Below the pieces are notes generated by a model. It ran no database searches and was not told the origin of the DNA. It saw only the letters and a program-made list of their open reading frames with translations. A stretch of DNA of 64,000 nucleotides, from the NCBI RefSeq assembly GCF_038002165.1, contig NZ_JBBOBR010000001.1, forward strand, positions 3,038,001-3,102,000. Direction: 5' to 3'. Source of the stretch: Cytobacillus sp. FSL H8-0458. Its GTDB lineage: Bacteria > Bacillota > Bacilli > Bacillales > Cytobacillaceae. Shown here one piece after another: positions 44,604 through 52,399 of the stretch. Position numbers and translations under genes: made by a program. Position 1 is the first letter of the stretch. The number at the start of each line of letters is the position of its first letter.

Positions 44604-46552
44604 CCGCGTACACCACCTGTTACATGAAGAATAGCACTGACTAAATAACTTAATTGATTGTCCTGACTCACTTTTTTAATAGCATCTTCCCTGTTGCGGG
44701 AAAGATATTCTGCGAAGTTTTGGGCAATTATTGATTTTGATACCTTCTTTTCCAAGATAAATTTATAAATATTTACTGCTAATTCTTCTTCATCCATGAT
44801 ATTTTCCCATAGTTTTAATTGCTTGGTTTTAAAGCTTTTTTCAGTGTAATGTGAATCAACTACAATTTTTTGAAATTCTTTAGAAAAACAACTTTTTGCA
44901 ATTGCATATTCTAGTGTCCATGGATTTGATACAAAGAGACGGGTCTGCTCTCTATGGTCGAAAAATTTCTCTTTCAAAGATTCTTCTCTTGCTTCTAACA
45001 CTTTATAATATTGTGCCCCTGATAGCGGTTCAATTATTTCTACTAATTCTTTATTAATTTGATTAACCTCATAAACCTTTTTTAGTTTTTCTTGAAAATC
45101 AGTAAAATTTATATAGCATCCATTTAAATCTTTATTACATTCTTCGATTCCATAAAGCTCAATGATTGCATTATTGGTAGTATCATCTACTAAAAAGTAG
45201 CATGGCAACTGATAAAAGGCTTGAGGCTTCAAGTCTAAATCTGTAATGATAGAAACAGGGAAATTAAGCGGATGATGTTCATCCCTTCTTAGAAAGATAG
45301 ATGAGTAACGTTTGAATGCCAAAGACCCTACATTGATAATTGACACTCCGTATCTGTGTAACGGTCTTCCTATTAATTCTGCAATTGAAGGTAACAAAAG
45401 ATTTTCTGCATCACCTTCAACAAAAATTATTCCCTGAGCGAAAAACATGTTTGCTTTAGTAGCATCTAGAAATCTTTCTAAAAAACTATAATCATCAGCT
45501 TCCAATAAGGTAAGACCTTTTCTCATAGGATATGCATTCGAATTGTAAATGAAAATAATATTTTCTAATAAGATAGAAGAAGCTAAAGTGGTACTATGAG
45601 ATGAAAAAATATATTGCATCTCTTTTTCATCACTTCTTTTCTCAAAATATTTAATTAACCTCAATTGTGCTTGAGGATGAATATGTGCTTCTACCTCCTC
45701 AACCAAAGCTAATTTCGGTCCTATTTCACCTTCACTTAATAAAAGTAATTCTGCAGCCATGAACAGTAAATTAGAACTTCCTAGACCTGTTCCAACTTCA
45801 CCAATAGACAATTCTAATTTCCTTAATATTTCAATGAATGACATGCTTTTATTTCTAATTTCAGGGTTTTTATTACTATTTTTCACAAAAAACTCTTCGA
45901 GTGTAGTACCGATTTTCTCTAATACTGGGGTTTTTAAAACTGTTTTTAGAGTATCAAATGCATTTTCAAAATCCCCTATAATTGCCTTTTGCTCGTCATT
46001 ATCTTCTGATGAAAACTCTTTTAAACTTCTAATTATTTGTGCTATTCGTGACTTTTTGCCAGAATTAAGCTCTACCTCAGCATCTCGAAGAGGTTTTAAA
46101 TAAGTTACTGAAAGTAACTGTCTTATTTCATCGTCAATTGAACTTTCCACGTTTAAATCCCCGGCTTTTGTGCTCTTCTTTAACTTTTTATGCCCATTTA
46201 AATCAATGAAATATTCAACTTCCATCACTATCCTTAAATGTGATTCATCCTTAGTAAATGAAAGCCATTCAAAAAAGTAGGACTCTTCGTCTTTTGATAA
46301 TTCCCTAAAAATGCATTCTATTTTTAAGGTATTTGCTCCATTAAAGAAATCTTCTTCTGTTATCCAGTTTAAATCATTACTATTTGTACCTAAAATCAAT
46401 TTTATAGCATCAATTATTGCTGTTTTCCCGGAATCATTTTCACCAACTAATACATTTAATCCTTTATTAAACTCAACTTCAAGGCCGGGTTGACTGTTTT
46501 CTTTTTCTCCATACTTTCGCCAATTCCATAATTTCAAACTATGTAAATACAT
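44585..46552 (-). CDS. OLD-family ATPase/TOPRIM nuclease, GajA-like
   Basis: A 655-residue overcoming-lysogenisation-defect nuclease. Walker A is GENDSGKTA at 37-45, the ABC signature-like GLGSSN is at 256-261, Walker B is ALVEEVEAHIHP at 282-293 and the switch histidine is in SSHS at 317-320. The TOPRIM domain follows with VEGDAE at 378-383 and DLD at 438-440. With the next gene it forms a Gabija-like pair; GajA cuts DNA when nucleotides are depleted. It is larger than the founding GajA (about 578). It lies within an integrative element, as is common for defence genes. Confidence 0.85.
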   Translation of the reverse strand: MYLHSLKLWNWRKYGEKENSQPGLEVEFNKGLNVLVGENDSGKTAIIDAIKLILGTNSNDLNWITEEDFFNGANTLKIECIFRELSKDEESYFFEWLSFTKDESHLRIVMEVEYFIDLNGHKKLKKSTKAGDLNVESSIDDEIRQLLSVTYLKPLRDAEVELNSGKKSRIAQIIRSLKEFSSEDNDEQKAIIGDFENAFDTLKTVLKTPVLEKIGTTLEEFFVKNSNKNPEIRNKSMSFIEILRKLELSIGEVGTGLGSSNLLFMAAELLLLSEGEIGPKLALVEEVEAHIHPQAQLRLIKYFEKRSDEKEMQYIFSSHSTTLASSILLENIIFIYNSNAYPMRKGLTLLEADDYSFLERFLDATKANMFFAQGIIFVEGDAENLLLPSIAELIGRPLHRYGVSIINVGSLAFKRYSSIFLRRDEHHPLNFPVSIITDLDLKPQAFYQLPCYFLVDDTTNNAIIELYGIEECNKDLNGCYINFTDFQEKLKKVYEVNQINKELVEIIEPLSGAQYYKVLEAREESLKEKFFDHREQTRLFVSNPWTLEYAIAKSCFSKEFQKIVVDSHYTEKSFKTKQLKLWENIMDEEELAVNIYKFILEKKVSKSIIAQNFAEYLSRNREDAIKKVSQDNQLSYLVSAILHVTGGVRGWNLPI

Positions 46553-46667
46553 AAATATCTCCCTTAGATCAAATCTTTATTTATATTTATTTTACTACAA
46601 TGTTCACTCAATTTATGAAAATTTTTACATTTTATGATATTATTTGGCGAAATATTGTATCTATTAA

Positions 46668-46850
46668 TTAATAATCTATTAAGTGCAGGTAATTACATTC
46701 AACTCCATTTGGGCCAATTGGGACGAACACCAAAAACAAACCTCCCCTCGTTATTATGGTTGTTTTGACGTTTTTTGTTTGGAAGGTAGGCGGTACTGTG
46801 GCTGAGCTAGGCGCTATGTCTGGAGGAATAGATTCATTAAGATGAATCAC
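46668..46850 (-). CDS. doubtful short open frame after the 73-residue gene
   Basis: A 60-residue open frame beginning with GTG directly after the previous stop codon. A perfect inverted repeat GATTCAT/ATGAATC covers its first codons. The predicted product is proline/threonine rich and unlike a known family. It may be an artefact or a remnant of a phage structural gene. Confidence 0.22.
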   Translation of the reverse strand: MIHLNESIPPDIAPSSATVPPTFQTKNVKTTIITRGGLFLVFVPIGPNGVECNYLHLIDY

Positions 46851-47072
46851 TTAGTAGTAACTTCTAACAAATCCATAACTTACTTCAGAGCAACTCAAGT
46901 TACAGAGAGTTAGATTCACACGATCTAACAACTTCATTCTATCGAGCTTCTTCCCTTTGTTCTTCATTAGTTCAGTAAAGTGTTTAGCAACAATAGAAGC
47001 TGCAGCGAATCTAAATTGCTCTTCTCCTATATCTTCACGAACCTGTTTTAAGTAGAACAACTTCTCACTCAT
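46851..47072 (-). CDS. hypothetical 73-residue protein of the structural module
   Basis: A small protein, helical and basic, with no recognised family. It has an AAAGGAGA ribosome binding site and follows the major tail gene on the same strand with an 80-bp gap. Its position suggests a role in particle formation or regulation, but nothing in the sequence proves this. Confidence 0.55.
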   Translation of the reverse strand: MSEKLFYLKQVREDIGEEQFRFAAASIVAKHFTELMKNKGKKLDRMKLLDRVNLTLCNLSCSEVSYGFVRSYY

Positions 47073-47151
47073 TTAACTATCTCCTTTCTATTTAATAATG
47101 AAAATAAAAAGAACTAAGAGCCTTCACTACTCTTAGTCCTCCTAAACTTAA

Positions 47152-47565
47152 TTAAAACGGTGCTACTTCTTCGACAATCAATGCTCCACTACCTTGAAGA
47201 GAAATGCTGTATGTTACTAAATCGTCATAAGGCATCTCTAATGAAAAATCAGTAATAGTTGTATTGCCCTTATATTTCGTACCAGAAAGTAACTCAATAT
47301 ATACATTAACATTCTCACTATTAATGAATTTAGTTTCTAATATACTGTAAGCAGCATCATCTTGAACAAATGCTCCATCACAATCAATACTCCATTCTTT
47401 AAAACCAGCTAATGATTCTTTCCAAAAACCTTCTGTATCTTTTGAAGTTGCATCAATAGATTCAGCTGAGCGAGAAAGGGTTGCATTACGCTGTCCAGCT
47501 AAAATCTTTCCTGTTGAAGCATCTTCAATATATACCTTACATTTCATCCCGGTTATCTTCGACAT
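47152..47565 (-). CDS. TP901-1-type phage major tail protein
   Basis: A 137-residue tail-tube-like protein. The pattern KCKVYIEDASTGKILAGQRNATLSRSAESIDATSKDTEGFWKESLAGFKEWSIDCDG is typical of the TP901-1 major tail protein family of siphoviruses. The C-terminal part TDFSLEMPYDDLVTYSISLQGSG is the second half of the beta sandwich. In a satellite it may form or alter tails or cap capsids. There is no tape-measure, baseplate or other tail gene in the element. Confidence 0.8.
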   Translation of the reverse strand: MSKITGMKCKVYIEDASTGKILAGQRNATLSRSAESIDATSKDTEGFWKESLAGFKEWSIDCDGAFVQDDAAYSILETKFINSENVNVYIELLSGTKYKGNTTITDFSLEMPYDDLVTYSISLQGSGALIVEEVAPF

Positions 47566-47657
47566 CTAAACTACCTCTTTCACTTAAAAATGTAAAAAAA
47601 GAGAGCAAAATAATCTACTCTCCGAACATGTGAATGTTTTCACATAAATAGTTTTAG

Positions 47658-49178
47658 TTAAGCAATTACTGTTAACTTAGTTAAGGCATCTGGATTGTAG
47701 ACTGCGCCATCAAGATATACATCAAATAAGAAGCCAACTGAACCACGTAGTGCATGGTCCGTATCTTGAACCATCCTCATTTTTGGACCTTGTTTAACCA
47801 TTACTGCGTAACCATCTTCTAAACTTCCAAGCAAAACAGGTGTTTGACCAATTGTATCACCAGCAGCCAAAGAATCAGTAATGACTACTTCTAATCCAAA
47901 TAAAGTATAATGTGGTTTGCCATTAACAAATCCGTTCTGCACATAAAAATGACCTGAAGCATCACGTAGCTTTGCTACTCGGTTGTAGAATGGTCTTGAC
48001 ATAATGAATTGAAACTTTTGAAGATACTCAGGATGGATATTAAGCGTCATGTCTAATAACACATCTAATAGCTGATCATTTGTAGCAGCCAGTGATAAAT
48101 CAAATTTACCAATAGTAGCATCTGGAACAATTCCTCGGAATTCTTCCGCAGAAGTACCACGAAGGATTGATTTTTCGATTGCTTTAAATGTCCGTTTTGC
48201 AAGTAAGTTTGGAACATATTCAGCCATATTAGTTGCAGCGTCATTAATTAGCTGATTTGTAAGGGCCATATAAGCACCGGCTCGTTTTTGATTTAAAGCC
48301 ACCTCGCCTAAAGACATTGCCTCTTCAGATAAGTTCTGCGATTCTCCAACGAACATACCAACTCCAACAGCAGTTTCTCTTGGAATCTTTACTGAACCAC
48401 TTGCAGATGGAATCTTACGGGCACGAGCGAAAACAGGTGATGTTTCTTCTAACTTTTCAACGATCAAGTCAGCTACTGCTTGAGGAATAACCGCTTCATT
48501 ACCAGATGTAAGCTGTAAGTTCCGAAAGCTCTCGTTGAACTCTCGAATTTCTGTTACTTTTTGAAACTCTACTTCATTCTTATAACTTCCGTATCTAAAT
48601 TCTGTTTTTTCCATTGTGTGTTTCTCCTCTTCAATTTTGTATTCTGCTAAACTCGGAATCTCAACTTTTTCGATCAAGTTGATACCACGAGCTGCAATAG
48701 TTGATTGGCTGTATGCTGGATTTTTCACAACGGAAACTTCAAGTAATTCCATTTCCTCAATAGTTTTCTCATGAAGACCATTTCCAAGAGCTTTCCATGA
48801 ATCACGAATTGTACGAAATCCGAAACTCATGTTTTGAAAGATTCCAGATTTGATAAGTTCATACGCATCTGTTCCATAACTTGTAGGAACGATTGTTGCT
48901 TCCATGTACAGACCTTGACTGTCTTCTCGAAGTTTTAAACTTCTATTTCGAGTAGAAGATAAGATTTTTTTTGAATCATGCTCTGCAAGAAAGTCGATTT
49001 CTTTTGCATTCTTAATAGCCTGGGTAAAAGCACCTTTAGCAATTTTTTCAACGAATTTTTTTGTTGATCCAAGAACTTCACTTAGTTGTCCTGTTTTGTT
49101 CACATAACCAGAGACTGTTAATGAATCATCTTTATTAGCACTTAATTTAGTGCCTTGAAATCGCAACTCCATTTTCAT
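47658..49178 (-). CDS. HK97-type prohead protease-major capsid fusion
   Basis: A 506-residue fusion. Residues ~1-170 are a U35-like prohead protease, with His67 in FLAEHDSKK, Ser118 in MSFGF and the block LLEVSVVKNPAYSQSTI. After a short linker, residues ~189-506 are an HK97-fold capsid protein (GNEAVIPQAVADLIVEKLEETSPVF, KRAGAYMALTNQLINDAA, HPEYLQKFQFIMSRPFYNRVAKLRDASG). An in-frame ATG at 48614 has its own GAGGAG site and would give free capsid protein of 318 residues. GGAGGTG marks the start at 49178. A terminator-like hairpin lies 60 nt upstream. Confidence 0.9.
   Translation of the reverse strand: MKMELRFQGTKLSANKDDSLTVSGYVNKTGQLSEVLGSTKKFVEKIAKGAFTQAIKNAKEIDFLAEHDSKKILSSTRNRSLKLREDSQGLYMEATIVPTSYGTDAYELIKSGIFQNMSFGFRTIRDSWKALGNGLHEKTIEEMELLEVSVVKNPAYSQSTIAARGINLIEKVEIPSLAEYKIEEEKHTMEKTEFRYGSYKNEVEFQKVTEIREFNESFRNLQLTSGNEAVIPQAVADLIVEKLEETSPVFARARKIPSASGSVKIPRETAVGVGMFVGESQNLSEEAMSLGEVALNQKRAGAYMALTNQLINDAATNMAEYVPNLLAKRTFKAIEKSILRGTSAEEFRGIVPDATIGKFDLSLAATNDQLLDVLLDMTLNIHPEYLQKFQFIMSRPFYNRVAKLRDASGHFYVQNGFVNGKPHYTLFGLEVVITDSLAAGDTIGQTPVLLGSLEDGYAVMVKQGPKMRMVQDTDHALRGSVGFLFDVYLDGAVYNPDALTKLTVIA
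48614..48630 (-). promoter_or_regulatory. internal ribosome binding site for free capsid protein
   Basis: On the minus strand GAGGAG, 9 nt, ATG in the same frame as the protease-capsid fusion, exactly at the domain boundary. Two products from one gene are plausible. Confidence 0.6.
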
Positions 49179-49205
49179 AATCTCGTGCACCTCCGTATAA
49201 AATGA

Positions 49206-49225
49206 GTTTGCTTACCAAAGCAAAC
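49206..49225 (-). promoter_or_regulatory. second leader hairpin before the capsid gene
   Basis: A perfect 8-bp stem GTTTGCTT/AAGCAAAC with a 4-nt loop, between the terminator-like hairpin and the ribosome binding site. Confidence 0.5.
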
Positions 49226-49237
49226 CTGAAAAATGGC

Positions 49238-49273
49238 AAAAAGAAAGAGACGTACCCCGAAGGATACGCCTCT
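49238..49273 (-). terminator. terminator-like hairpin in the capsid gene leader
   Basis: On the minus strand AGAGGCGTATCC, loop TTCG, GGGTACGTCTCT, then TTTCTTTTT. It is a strong intrinsic terminator shape just ahead of the capsid start, suggesting either the end of an upstream transcript or attenuation/antitermination control of the capsid gene. Confidence 0.75.
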
Positions 49274-49540
49274 CCAAAAAGAAAAAATCGATTGGAAAAT
49301 AGAACTCATTCTGCAAGTTCCATAATATTAGTAGCTACCATAAAGGTAGCTCCGAATGACAAATTTTATAAAGAAGAGAAGCCAAGCAAATGGAAATAAA
49401 CTTGGCCATGTTCAAAGTTCGACGAAGTACGTGGAGGTTCTTTATCCGAACAATGAATTAAAAGCTTAGCTAAACCTTTAATAACCCAACTACAGAAAGG
49501 GGGTGAAAGAGCTACTTAGTAATCGGAGTAACTAAATAAC

Positions 49541-49825
49541 CCTCTCATATATAATATATACAACTTGTATTTTTGTAACAAAATATTGCTTAAATAAACA
49601 ACTTTTTTACCTCTCATATATAATATATACAAGTAGTGCTTCCTAGACACTTTTTACAGTTAAATTAAATTAAAAACCTTCGCAATAAAACAACGTTTTG
49701 TTGCGAAATAAATAAATTTTTATAATTAAATATTATTAATTAAGTATTAATAGAGTTTACTTTTTACACTATCGAAGTGTATTTTTTACACTATCAAAGT
49801 GTATTTTTTACACTTGGAATGTGCA
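49541..49825. other. origin-like AT-rich region with direct repeats and iterons
   Basis: Two copies of the 23-mer CCTCTCATATATAATATATACAA (49541-49563, 49610-49632) are followed by very AT-rich DNA. Then come three 21-22-bp direct repeats of the type TTTTTTACACTATCAAAGTGTA (49761-49781, 49782-49803, 49804-49825). Each has an internal palindrome TACACT/AGTGTA, the third being degenerate. The layout resembles an iteron origin with a melting region. Confidence 0.6.
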
Positions 49826-49838
49826 AAAAAGAAGACCG

Positions 49839-50243
49839 CTATAAAGCGATCACTTCAATGAACTCATCAGGTGCAAGTTGTTCTTCTTCTTTTGTAAGAG
49901 CATTAATAGCAACCGGAAAATAAACAATATATTTATTTACTGCATTTTTATTTGAGCTAGTTTTTTGACGAATAACTTTAATTAATTTTTTTTGCTCCAG
50001 TAGTTCTATCGCTGTTACAACGGTTTTATTACTTCCTATGCCCAAATCTTGTTGTATTGTTGATATAGATGGAAAAGCAAAATTCATGTTTGTGTTATAT
50101 CTATGGTTTAAGTAACAATAAACCATATATACTGTTGCTTTACCTTTTAAGAGATAAAAAACATTATTCGAAATTTGAGTAAAATCTTTTTTCAGCCTAT
50201 CAATTCTTTCAAATTTTATTACGATTTTTCCGTTCATAATCAA
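49839..50243 (-). CDS. winged-helix protein of the element
   Basis: A 134-residue protein with a winged helix-turn-helix of the type found at the N-terminus of replication initiators and DnaD-like proteins (AFPSISTIQQDLGIGSNKTVVTAIELLEQKKLIKVIRQ). The start may be the second ATG (MNGKIVIKF). It is encoded right next to the three iterons at its 3' side, so it may bind them as replication or control protein. It could also be a transcription regulator; no further domain is present. Confidence 0.62.
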   Translation of the reverse strand: MIMNGKIVIKFERIDRLKKDFTQISNNVFYLLKGKATVYMVYCYLNHRYNTNMNFAFPSISTIQQDLGIGSNKTVVTAIELLEQKKLIKVIRQKTSSNKNAVNKYIVYFPVAINALTKEEEQLAPDEFIEVIAL

Positions 50244-50380
50244 CCTCCGAGTACTTTATTTCTCTCTCACACTCTTTATATCAAGAGAAACAAATACGTA
50301 AATCAAATGGAGAAAAAATAATGATTTCATTTTGAGAGATACAATGTTTGTAGCAAGATGGAAAATTTAGTATATTCATT

Positions 50381-50539
50381 ACAGTAAGTAAATATTGGCT
50401 CACAAACAATATTTATTGCTTTACTGTCTTGCATGAAGCAGCGGCTTTCCAATAGCAAAGTAATCGCCAGCTACAGGAAAAAAGTAACCAACTACCTTAC
50501 ATTATCTGGTCGGGTGCGGTAAGGGGTGGTTACTTTTTT
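50381..50539. ncRNA. structured intergenic region, possible RNA or origin element
   Basis: A 350-bp gap holds two strong foldback structures. The first is ACAGTA..TAAATATTG/CAATATTTA..TACTGT (50381-50427). The second (50478-50539) is AAAAAAGTAACCA with CTACCTTAC pairing back to GGTAAGGGGTGGTTACTTTTTT, a symmetric terminator-like hairpin. Neither strand has an open frame. The rest of the gap shows nothing recognisable. Confidence 0.5.
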
Positions 50540-50592
50540 CGTTAAAAATTATATAAATAAAATAATGATTTTATATAAAAAAAGACCGAGCA

Positions 50593-50943
50593 TTATGCTC
50601 GATCATCACTCCAGTATTCATCAAACTCAGTTCCGCCTAAAGATTTAATTTTCCTTAGAACATCTAAGTAAATATAAATTGGTTGACCGCCAATAATAAT
50701 GGGTTCCTTATCTTCCGGTCTTTTAAATACTCTTCTATCATGTCTTAGCATTGCTTTATAAAATGCTTCCTTTTTATCTTCAGCCGTACGAACTTCATCA
50801 TTAATTAATGACCGCAATTGGTACAATGTATTTAGATTCACCTCGTAATTATAGTTTCGTTCTACTATATTTTTGTGTGCCCTTCTCATGTCGGATAATG
50901 TAATCCCTCTCGCATTAAATCTTTCTTTTTTTACATCCATCAT
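50593..50943 (-). CDS. hypothetical element protein, 116 residues
   Basis: A 116-residue, charged, mostly helical protein with no recognised family. It ends in a WSDDRA stop whose DNA forms a terminator-like hairpin (CGAGCATAATGCTCG then T-run). The first codons overlap the tail of the preceding open frame, consistent with cotranscription. Confidence 0.55.
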   Translation of the reverse strand: MMDVKKERFNARGITLSDMRRAHKNIVERNYNYEVNLNTLYQLRSLINDEVRTAEDKKEAFYKAMLRHDRRVFKRPEDKEPIIIGGQPIYIYLDVLRKIKSLGGTEFDEYWSDDRA

Positions 50944-51045
50944 GTTAATTTACCTCCAAAAGTGTTTTTTATCTCTCGGAGTAACTTATATCGAGGAAAA
51001 AGAAAGTGTAAAGCATGATAGAAAATAATTAAAAAAAATCGAGCA

Positions 51046-51185
51046 TTAAGCTCGATCATCCCATCCATTCTAGGAAGGCTTCTGTTATTGTAGTAAAGGT
51101 AAAACAATTCGTTAAGTAACTTAATTCGTTCGCCGCTATCCATTTCTTCAATTGCTTGTAAAACCTGTTCTGCTGTAAGCTTCAT
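51046..51185 (-). CDS. hypothetical small protein, probably frameshifted at its 3' end
   Basis: It begins MKLTAEQVLQAIEEMDSGERIKLLNELF, a helical small protein with no recognised family, from the ATG at 51185 behind AGAGGTGG. The uninterrupted frame runs on to 50940 through a terminator hairpin (ATCGAGC/GCTCGAT plus T-run), giving an implausible hydrophobic tail. A shift of one base near 51060 would end the protein at 51046 with WDDRA, the same ending as its neighbour. A lost A in the AGAATGG stretch would explain it. Confidence 0.5.
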
Positions 51186-51381
51186 TCCCATACCACCTCT
51201 CCCATATTATAAAATAGAAATTTTAATATATCATTTATTCAAGTGAAAAATTTCCATTTATTTTGGAGCCCTAGCTCTTTATTTAAAGACCTAAAAAGAG
51301 GAGATAATAATTTATATTATCTCCCTTTCTCCGTTCCATCTGGGTCAATTCTGGGCCTCTGGGATATATCCTGATTAATGA

Positions 51382-52251
51382 CTAATAGGGTAACTCGTCA
51401 TAGTCATCGTTTTCTCTTCTTCGAACAAACTCCATCATTAATTCTTGATACTCAGCAAATTCCTCTGAACGTTTGTAATCCGAATGGTCACACATTCTTT
51501 GAAGTGACTTATAAGCATATCCCTTAATCTTATCTTCCAGAATATTAGCGTATCGTCCACTCTCAATTGTTTCAGTTACAAATTGATCTACAAGTGTTCC
51601 CCACTGTTTTTTGCTCCATCTTCCTAAAGCAAATTTCGTATAAAATTCATTAACAGCATCGGTCATTAAAGACTTAAATTGGTTAGGTTCTAATGACTTG
51701 GTAATTTTTCCTTGATAATTATCAATATTATTTTTGTTATCTTTATATTGTTCTTTTTTATTTTTATTTTTAATAGCGGAACCCTTTTGTACATGCTTGC
51801 CTGTATCTTTGGTCAAGGGTAGGATTGACCTTTTGTCATTCCTAGAGGATGTCTCAGAAGGCTTTCCGACAGTCCCTTGCTTGTCTTTCAGGTCTTCCCT
51901 TTTGTAAGAGCTGGGCTTTACAAGCTCCTGAGCAATTTTATCTGTAATGTGGAAGTACTTTTTTGATGGTACTCCCATTATCTTCGTTTCAATAAAGCCA
52001 GCATCCTCCAGTTCTTTTACTGCTTTCATTTGCTGCTTATAAGTAAGTGCAGTTTCTTCCTTCAGTGTTTCACTTGTCAGAAAGAAGTATTCTTTATCAT
52101 TCCTGGCTGTTAACATACCCTTACTTCCAAAACTCTCATAACTAGAACAAAGCTGTCCAAAAATTATTGCTCCGTTAACCGATACTGTGTGTGCCAACTG
52201 TTTGTTGTACATTACAAAGCCTTTACCGCTCAATAATGGCATGAGCTTCAT
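51382..52251 (-). CDS. replication-initiator-like protein
   Basis: A 289-residue protein. The N-terminal ~100 residues form a winged helix like plasmid and satellite initiators (VNGAIIFGQLCSSY...EYFFLTSETLKEETALTYKQQMKAVKELEDAGFIETKIMG). A basic low-complexity linker (about 120-180) follows, and then a DnaD/DnaB2-like helical C-terminal part (about 195-280, YANILEDKIKGYAYKSLQRM). It is the best candidate for the element's own replication protein. AAAGGAGAGA precedes the start. Its promoter carries an SOS box, and an antisense RNA may cover its leader. Confidence 0.7.
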   Translation of the reverse strand: MKLMPLLSGKGFVMYNKQLAHTVSVNGAIIFGQLCSSYESFGSKGMLTARNDKEYFFLTSETLKEETALTYKQQMKAVKELEDAGFIETKIMGVPSKKYFHITDKIAQELVKPSSYKREDLKDKQGTVGKPSETSSRNDKRSILPLTKDTGKHVQKGSAIKNKNKKEQYKDNKNNIDNYQGKITKSLEPNQFKSLMTDAVNEFYTKFALGRWSKKQWGTLVDQFVTETIESGRYANILEDKIKGYAYKSLQRMCDHSDYKRSEEFAEYQELMMEFVRRRENDDYDELPY

Positions 52252-52265
52252 TTTACTCTCTCCTT

Positions 52266-52294
52266 TTGCACTAGGAAAGAAAACATGCTAAAAT
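52266..52294 (+). promoter_or_regulatory. promoter of a putative antisense RNA to the rep leader
   Basis: TTGCAC, 17 nt, TAAAAT on the plus strand, directed against the replication gene leader. Confidence 0.5.
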
Positions 52295-52300
52295 TTTAGT

Positions 52301-52367
52301 TAGCAGAGGTTTATCTTCTGTGCAGTGTATTGAGGGGTATTGGACCGCGAATCCACCCCTCTTTTAT
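52301..52367 (+). ncRNA. putative countertranscribed RNA controlling the replication gene
   Basis: From the promoter at 52266-52294 a transcript of about 65 nt would end at the hairpin GAGGGGT...ACCCCTC followed by TTTTATTT. It is complementary to the 5' leader of the replication gene mRNA, the layout of plasmid copy-number control. Confidence 0.5.
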
Positions 52368-52369
52368 TT

Positions 52370-52398
52370 ATTATATATAGCGAACACACGTTCGTAAA
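52370..52398 (-). promoter_or_regulatory. promoter of the replication gene with LexA/DinR box
   Basis: TTTACG, 17 nt, TATAAT on the minus strand. The spacer and last -35 bases contain CGAACACACGTTCG (52381-52394), which fits the Bacillus SOS box CGAACRNRYGTTYC in all but the last base. LexA would block this promoter until DNA damage. Confidence 0.72.
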
Positions 52399-52399
52399 A

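Noticed and set aside
49202..49399. A 65-codon plus-strand frame upstream of the capsid gene
   Set aside because: It covers the leader hairpins of the minus-strand capsid transcript, has no ribosome binding site and encodes a lysine-rich sequence without family likeness.
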